Source: Metridium senile
Taxonomy: Eukaryota; Cnidaria; Anthozoa; Actiniaria; Metridiidae
Length of the DNA: 64,000 bases
Direction: 5' to 3'
NCBI GenBank assembly: GCA_949775045.1
Contig: OX459104.1
Coordinates: 3,807,486-3,871,485, forward strand
Under the pieces are notes generated by a model. It was not told where the DNA came from and ran no database searches. It worked only from the letters and a program-made list of their open reading frames with translations. Shown piece after piece: positions 54,061 through 63,200 of the stretch; the first letter of the stretch is position 1, and each line of letters starts with the position of its first letter. Both the position numbers and the translations under genes were made by a program.

Positions 54061-57000
54061 ACCACCTTACCAGTCTGGCATCTCTTTCCAGTATATCCTG
54101 GTTTACATGTACAGTGATAGCCGAACACTTTGTCAGTACACGAGGCACCGTTGCTGCATGGATTAGGGCTGCAATCATTGATGTCTGAAGGATACGAACA
54201 TTTGGGTCATTATAAGTCATGCTAGTTTGTACTTTTGTTACAATACGCTGTGCTATGTATTATATATAATAACCAATAGGTTGCACAATACACCATTAGT
54301 AAAGTGAAGATAGTCATTGGTCATTACAATCATCATCATCATCATCATTATTATCATCATCACCATTATTATCATCATTTTCATCATTAGCATCATTACT
54401 ATTATCATTAGCATCATTATTATCATCATTTTGATCATTATTATCATCATCATTATTATCATCATCATCATTATTATAATCATCATTATCACCATTATTA
54501 TCATCATTTTCATCATTAGCATCATTACTATTATCATTATTATCATCATTTTGATCATTATTATCATCATCATTATTATCATCATCATCATCATCATTAT
54601 CATCATCATCATCATCATCATCATTATTATAATCATCATTATCACCATTATTATCATCATTTTCATCATTAGCATCATTGCTATTATCATTATCATCATT
54701 ATTATCATCATTTTGATCATTATTATCATCATCATTATTATCATCATCATCATTATCATCATTATTATAATCATCATTATTATTATCATTTTCATCATTA
54801 GCGTCATTACTATCATCGTTATCATCATTACCTATTTCGCAGTTCTTGCCACTGTAACCATTTTTGCAAACACATTTGTAACCGTTCACTAAATCTTCAC
54901 ATCTTTTAGCGTTTTGACATGGGTTTGGCATACAATCATCTTCATCTGAAAGACAACAAGCAAAGAGTTATACAACTACATGTATTTCAATTAATTTACT
55001 GATTGGAAAGTCCCCCCTCCCCCGGGAAGGATTGCTGATTTTCTTTAATTCCCTGTATTTACTGATTTGACAGTCCCCCCCTCCCCTCCCCAGGGAAGGA
55101 TTGCTAATTTTCTTTAATTGTCTGTACTTACCGATTTGACTGTCCCCCCTCCCCTGGGAAGGATTGCTAATTTTCTTTATTTACCTGTATTTACTGATTT
55201 GACTGTCCCCCCTCCCCTCCCCAGGGAAGGATTGCTAATTTTCTTTAATTCGCTGTACTTACCGATTTGACAGCCCCCCTCCCCCGGGAAGGATTGCTAA
55301 TTTTCTTTAATTGTCTGTATTTACCGATTTGACAGCCCCCCTCCCCTGGTAAGAATAGCTAATTTTCTTTTATTCCCTGTACTTACTGATTTCACAGTGT
55401 GTGCCAATATATCCAAGAGCACATTTGCATGTATAGCTGTTGATACCATCAACGCAGTTACCACCATTCTTACATGGGTCACTCTCACACTCGTTGATAT
55501 CTAAACACGATAGTAAACAATGGATGAACGTATGAAAGTTTAAGATATACACCTACTTGCAGTAAGGTTGTCATACAAAATAGAACATTTGTTATAAAGA
55601 AAATAGAACATTTGTGATTTAGTACGATAGGAATTAATTAAAAGACATAGGAAGATCACTCAAGCTGAACTCTCTCTTTTGTCTTTTAATTAATTCCTTT
55701 CGCACTAAATCTCAAATGTTCTATTTTCTTTATAACAAATGTATATTTTTGTATGACAACCTTACTGCAAGTAGGTGTATGTATACGCATGTCTTAACCA
55801 CTGAATGGAAAAGTTAATGGATATATGAATAAATGGATGGATAGATGGATGGATGGATGAATGAATCTGACAGTCGTTGATATCTAAACACGATACTAAA
55901 CAATCGATGAACGTATGAAAGATTAAGATGTTTGGATGGTTGACTTAACCACTGAATGGAAAAAATGAATGCATGAATGAATGCATGAATGAATATGTGG
56001 GTGGGTGGATGAATGGATGAATGAATGAATGGATCGGTTAATGGATGAAGGAAAAGCTAAATGAGTAAAATATTCCTTATTATATTTATCAATCTCATTC
56101 ATCCAGCCATCTATTCATGCATTCATTTATTCATCTATTCATTTATCCATCCATCCACTAATTCGTTTATCAATACAATCATAGTTTACTTATGGTACTT
56201 ACTGATATCACAGTTCTTTCCGGTGAACCCTGTCACGCATGCGCATGTGTAGTCATTCAAACCATCCGTACATACCGCGCCATTTTTACATGGAGCAGAA
56301 GCACAGTCGTCTGGGTCTGTATTGAGATAAACAATCTAATTAATATTGGGGTTTGAATAATCGTCAGGAAAAACAGGGGTTAGAACAATGAGCATGCAAA
56401 TTAGATACAATCACTAGTGACTTGTATCTGAAATGTAAATTAGATACAACCGGCGCTAGTGACTTGTATCTGAAATGTAAATAAGATACAACCGCTAGTG
56501 ACTTGTATCTGAAATGTAAATAAGATACAACCACTAGTGACTTGTATCTGAAATGTAAATTAGATACAGCCACTATTGACTTGTATCTGAAATGTAAATT
56601 AGATACAACCGCTAGTGACTTGTATCTGAAATGTAAATTAGATACAACCACTAGTGACTTGTATCTGAAATGTAAATTAGATACAACCACTAGTGACTTG
56701 TATCTGAAATGTAAATTAGATACAACCACTAGTGACTTGTATCTGAAATGTAAATTAGATACAACCACTAGTGACTTGTATCTGAAATGTAAATTAGATG
56801 CAACCACTAGTGACTTGTATCTGAAATGTAAATTAGATACAACCACTAGTGACTTGTATCTGAAATGTAAATTAGATACAACCACTAGTGACTTGTATCT
56901 GAAATGTAAATTAGATACAACCACTAGTGACTTGTATCGGAAATTAGAACATTATATCTAATGTGTCAATAGTCCACTTCACAGTTCCCTGCGCCATCTT

Positions 57001-60000
57001 GAAAGGTAGCAGGGCCTTTGCATCGAAGCGAGACGAACGTTGAGCTTGCAATTAAAGAGACCTTTTAAAACCTCGCGGGACAATTATTCACGTGTCTCTA
57101 TCATTGCACGCTCAACGTTCGTCTCGCCTCGATGAAAAGGCCCGGCTACCTTTCAATATGGCGCAGGGAACTGTGAAGGGAATTATTGGAAAAGAGTTTT
57201 TGTGTAGGTTTGCTGCGTATCTGTAGACTGAGAAAAACAAAAACAACATGTTTCCTTACTGTTGTTACAATTTTTGCCGCTGTACCCTGATGGGCATGCG
57301 CAGCGGTAATCATTGACATGATCAGTACAGAAACCTCCGTGCTGGCAGGGGTTAGGCTCGCAGTCATTGTGATCTGGAATAGAATAAGAAGAACATTTGA
57401 TCATTATAATGGAACACCTGATCGACATAATGGAATTCTCGATCAATATGATAAGACACTTGATCAACGTATTGGAACATTTGATTATTATAATAACATA
57501 AACTTCATAAACGCAACAAGCATTTGATCATTAAAATGGAACACTTGATCAGCGTAATGGAATATCTGATCATCTGATCATTATAATGGAACACTTGATC
57601 AACGTAATGGAACATTTGATCATTATAATAGAATACTTTATCAACGTAATGAAACATTTGATTATTATAATAGAAAACTTGATTAACGCAATGGAGCATT
57701 TGATCATTATAATAGAACACTTGATCGACGTAATATATCACTCTATCTATAGAACACTACATTAAAAACATAGAACATTGATAAACGTAATGGAATTCTT
57801 GATAACATAATAAAACTCTTGATCGTGATAATCGAACACTGGATCATAATACCCAAACATTTGATCAATATGATAACATAAATACAGGCTGATCATTATA
57901 ATGCAAAAGCTTTATAATGGAACAATTGATCATCGTGATCGAACACTTGATCATAACAATACTTACTTAGCTTTATAATGGAACAATTGATTATCGTGAT
58001 CGAACACTTGATCATAACAATACTTACTGGTCTCGCAGTTTCGTCCTTGGAATCCAGGTATACAGGAACACCTGTAGTTGTTGATGCCATCAGTACATGT
58101 TGCACCGTTACGACAGGGTTCTTTCTTACACTCGTCGATATCTATACACAAATAAGCGATTAATTATCAATACAAATGAATGATCCCAAGAGGATAATTC
58201 CATGTTAATGTAATATTAAAATTTTATCGAATAAACCTCACTTGAAAATGGTGTCAGCGAAATTGAAACGTCGTGAAATAAGTGTTTTGTCTTTTTCTAT
58301 CAAAATTTGTTCAAAAGCCACTCTTTTTATCAATACAAACTATGTAAAAAAGCAATTCCTTACTTAATCAGTATTAGAATACACCATTGCTTTTATTAGA
58401 AAGAGCACATCCAAATTAGTGATATTTCAAAATTTCAATGTACTAACATAAACTGATCAACATTTTAAATACTGACTCTGGAGTGATACAATATATGATA
58501 ACAGAACTCTACAAAATTACAAATTTAGACATGCTCTTTCTTGTGAGGGAAAAATATTCTTGAAATATTTTATTGTTCATAGTGTTTCGTGTTGCTCGTT
58601 CCCAGTCCCTTGCTCTTTTTGCATAGGGCGTACGTATATCATGATCAATGTTGGATATTATCGACTGTTGAACACGCGCGCGTGATTGAAAATGGCGCAC
58701 GCGTGTTTCATGAGCTTGTATCACAACAATCAGTGTAGTTTTAAAGGTTTTGAAACATGAAAACCGTATCAAAGATATGCCTATTGCTCTGTTGCAATCT
58801 CAACCTGTTAAAAAAAGAAAAAAATCTCGCGCGCTTATCAAAGTCTTTTGTTACTTCTCACCTACAATACCATATATATGGTAATGGCATTGTTTTCGAG
58901 ATTGCATATGGTATCTTTGATACGAAAATCATGTTGAATATTTTTGAATGTTGTTCAAGTGTTCAACATTGCACTGTCTGCACTATTTATAAAACTTTCA
59001 TGACAAATTAAAGGAGACGTCTCAACCAAGATGCATTGCGCGCCGTGTCGGCCATTTCCGTTGCCATCGAAAATACCCCTTTCTATGATAAAGTTTTAAA
59101 ATCCACTTGAATATTGAGCATCCTAAAACTTGCAATCAAAAATTTAATTTTCAAAAAAACATGTCTATGACAAGTTCTGTAAATCTTACAAAGATTCCGT
59201 TCTGATTTTGAAGTTTCAACTTGAATTTTCTCGGCCAGATGTACTTGAAGAAATACAGAAAACTAACGTTGGACTATAAAATATACAATTCATTACTTAC
59301 TGATTTCACATAGTGTTCCATTGAATCCTGGTGCACATGTGCAAGTGAAACTGTCAATGCCATCATTACAAGTGCCACTATTCTGACATTGGTTAGGAAC
59401 ACAGTCATCGATATCTAGAAACATACATTGGTTACAGTGGAACCCCGTTAATACGGCCACTGAAAGGACAGCCAAAAGTGGCTGTATTAACGGGGTGACC
59501 GTATTAAGCGGGTATCTTTTATAGAAAATGTTTTTTTTTTTTTTTATGCCAGTGGGGGACAGATTCATAATAACCTGAATACGAGAATGCACAATAAAAT
59601 TGCATTTGCAAGACGGAGAGGAAAGAAATGACAACAAAATGCCATAAATATGAAAGTATAAACATAGACACATAACATACATAAAAACTAGATAATATGA
59701 AGCTCAATTTTCAAAAAGTTCCACTGTACCTTTTTTTTCGCGCATGCGTGGTCGTTTGACCGCTGTGTTGTTAGAATGTACTTACTTGTCTCACATCTCG
59801 ACCCAGACCATCCAGCCGGGCAGGAGCAAGAATAAGCGTTGACCTGATCGGTACACGTGCCACCATGTAGACATGGATTGGATGCACACTCGTTGATGTC
59901 TGTAAAAAACAGTATATTATCATTACGATGATGATTATCATTATTGTTATCGTTATGATTATGATTATCGTTATGATTATCGTTATCATTATTGCAATCT

Positions 60001-60216
60001 TCTTATATCGTTAAATACAGTTTCATGGTCGTTATCGTTATAATTAAAATTTTCATTATCCTTACTATTATCATTATACTTATCCTTATCATTATCGTTA
60101 TTATTATCGTTATCGTTATTGTTATCGTTATGATTATCGTTATCACTATTGTAATCTTCTTATATCGTTATATACAGTTATAGTTTTCACGGTCGTTATC
60201 GTTATCAGTAATATTT

Positions 60217-60247
<31 letters not shown>

Positions 60248-63200
60248 CGTTATCATTATCGTTATAATTATAATTAAGATTATGATTATCGTTATCGTTA
60301 TCATTATCGTCATCATTATCATTATCGTTATCGTCATCATTATCATTATCGTTATCGTTATCATTATCGTTATCATTATCGTTATCATTATAATTAAAAT
60401 TATCATTATCGTTATCATTATCGTCATCATTATCGTTATCGTTATCGTTATCATTGTAGTTATCATTATCGTTATCGTTATAGCTATCGTGGTCGTTAAT
60501 GCTATCGTACTTACTGGTTTCACAGCTCTTTCCATTAAATCCTGCTTTACAATAGCATTGGTAGTCGTTGAACAAGTCTTTGCATGTACCGCCGTTTTGA
60601 CATGGTCCACTCTTGCACTCATCGACCTCTGAATAAATGAATGAATGAGAGGCAATGAATAGGGTTTTCCGATTTACCGGCACAAAGGCAGATTTGGCAC
60701 TAATAGTATCGAGGTATCCGTAATAGTGGGGTATCCGTAAGGCGAGAGTGAGTTGACTAAATACTTACCTCGTTCACAGCGGGCTCCTTCCCATCCAGAT
60801 GTACAATTACAATAGTATCCATTTACTTTATCGGTACATGTACCATGGTTTTGGCAAGGACTTGATTTACATTCGTCATAATCTGGATTAAATAAAGAAC
60901 ACAATTATGGTTAAACCAGACCGTTCTATGTTTCATAAAGCTTGTAATGTTAGCCATCCTCTACACAGTTACCTAAAGTCAAGGAGTCCTCTCTAAGACT
61001 TAGAAATAATAGCAGTTTCCTATAGCTACCTAGAGTTAATACGGAGCGTTTCAAAGCATCCTTTATGTAATGTTAGCCATCCTCTACACAGTTTTTTACC
61101 TAAAGTCAAGGAGTCCTCTCTAAGACTTAGAAATAATAGCAGTCTCTTACCTAGAGTTAATACGGAGCGTTTCAAAGCATCCTTTATAAATAGGCTATGT
61201 TTTAGATATAATTTATTCGCTAAATAGTATAATTGTATATAATTTTTATCACATGATATTGATTGTAAATAATTATTATGTTATCTAGATATATTTATTG
61301 TAAATAATTAGTATGTATATTTTTACTAGTTAATAAAGACATTATTATTATTAAACGATAATAGGCGATGTGTACGATCTCCGTTTTGTAGAACAATGCA
61401 TGATGGGTAATTCAGCCATTTCATGCTTGATAAGACATATCCCAAACTAATTTGTTTAAATTTTTTTAGCTGTTGATAAAATGGCTGCAGTTCATAAAAA
61501 GAAAACAGAAAAAGAATTGATGTCACTTTTTTTGGCTGGTATATAAACGAAATTGTTTGTTGATTAAACTTTTCACCTAAAAAGGGTTTTGGTTTGAGTT
61601 AAATTGTAATTTCGATGCCTGAACCTTTGTCCGCCATGTTTGTGTACACAAGCTGTACACAATCACGGCGGCTCCATACATTCTTACCCCCCAAAATAGT
61701 ATATGAAATTGTTCATTTCTTGGCAGCAAAAACTCGGTTTCACTCGAATATTTTACAAAAGTACATAGTTTTGCTCACTCATCTTTCACTTGAAAGTACT
61801 TTTATTATATCGAGGTCTCTGAAACGACCTGAAATATTTTTGGTGGCGTCAATGAAAACCGAGAATATCTATATCACTTTTGAGGTATAGTTGTATAATA
61901 TAACACAGCGGTCATACGACTACGCATGCGTGGCAAAATTTTCACAGCGGTAAATTTGCCATTGTAAACATTAGGAGTTTCGTACTACAGTGTTTGAAGT
62001 CGATTTATAAGAAATTCCCTGAATATATAAGCTTGCAGTTTCGTGTACATAACCTTTGTTATATTTTAAAGCTACCATGAGTCTATACTTTTGTATTTTT
62101 GTTTCTATTTTGAGAAAAAAGCGATGAAAGTCATACACTCCATCGTTTTTTATTGAGTCCGTACGAATGTCAGATTTGTGTGCTGGATCATTTTGTTTTT
62201 TCGCGCATGCGTAGTCGTTTGACCGCTGTGTTGTATAATATATTTACCTTTTTCACAGTTCTTTCCAAACCATCCTGGTGGACATGTACATTGGTAATCA
62301 TGAACCTTATCAGCACAGATACCTCCATTCTTACAGGGCTTACCCTCACAATCGTCGATATCTAGAAATGGAATGGATTGCGTCACACTTTGCGTCACAC
62401 TTTGTGACTATCATTATTGGTACCTTTTACTCTGTCTTAGAATTGTAATGTTATTGGCACCTTTTTTATAAACAAATTAGACGCTCTATGAGCGTGAAGT
62501 CGGACTAGTCATAAAATCAACACAGGAGGCTAAACAATTCTACTTTGGGATTCCTGTGTTCGTTCCCAAAGCATCATGGGGGACTATACGCGACATAAAA
62601 GATACATACATACATAGATTGACTAAAAGGTAAACCTAGAGTCTGGCCCTCTAGCCCGACTAATTATCTACGGAATGGTCCAACATAGATGTAAAAACAT
62701 ACGGAAGTTTAAGGTGTATAGTTTTTTAGGTATAAGTTTTTTCGTCAGAAAATTCCCCTCCAAAGTTTCCAAACAGTACAGATTCTTCTGTAATACTGCT
62801 GATGGTCAACACAACAATGTATCTGAACATAACAGCTAAAGACACTGATGGAGACTCTATCTGATGTGATGTTTCAGGATTACTTGGAGTTTTTAATTCA
62901 ATTCGTTCAGCGAAACCTTCGAGACACCCATCTTAGGTCATTGCTCAACGGTGGAGGCATTGTTTGGGTACATTTGGAATGGAATAAGAAGAAATTGGTA
63001 TTACCGACAGTCCCTGTCGGTCGTGCAATCGCCAATCGCCGTTCTATTCGCCCCGTCAACCCTTTTTGGTGTATAAAAATGAAAAATGTTTAAACGATGG
63101 GTGACAATAGTATTGTCAGGTACATTCCTGCGCGCCACATTCCTTGCGTGACTTTAGGTAACTTACTTGTTTCACAAACGTCACCAGTGTATCCTTGTGC

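Noticed and set aside
56364..56961. Repetitive protein encoded by the 39-bp array
   Set aside because: Frames are open on both strands only because the unit is 39 bp and stop-free in those frames. There is no splice or start context.
61615..61890. 91-codon plus-strand frame
   Set aside because: No domain recognised; it sits in AT-rich intron sequence next to a transposon-like element.
62848..63093. 81-codon plus-strand frame
   Set aside because: No recognisable domain, no splice context, and it lies in an intron of the minus-strand gene.
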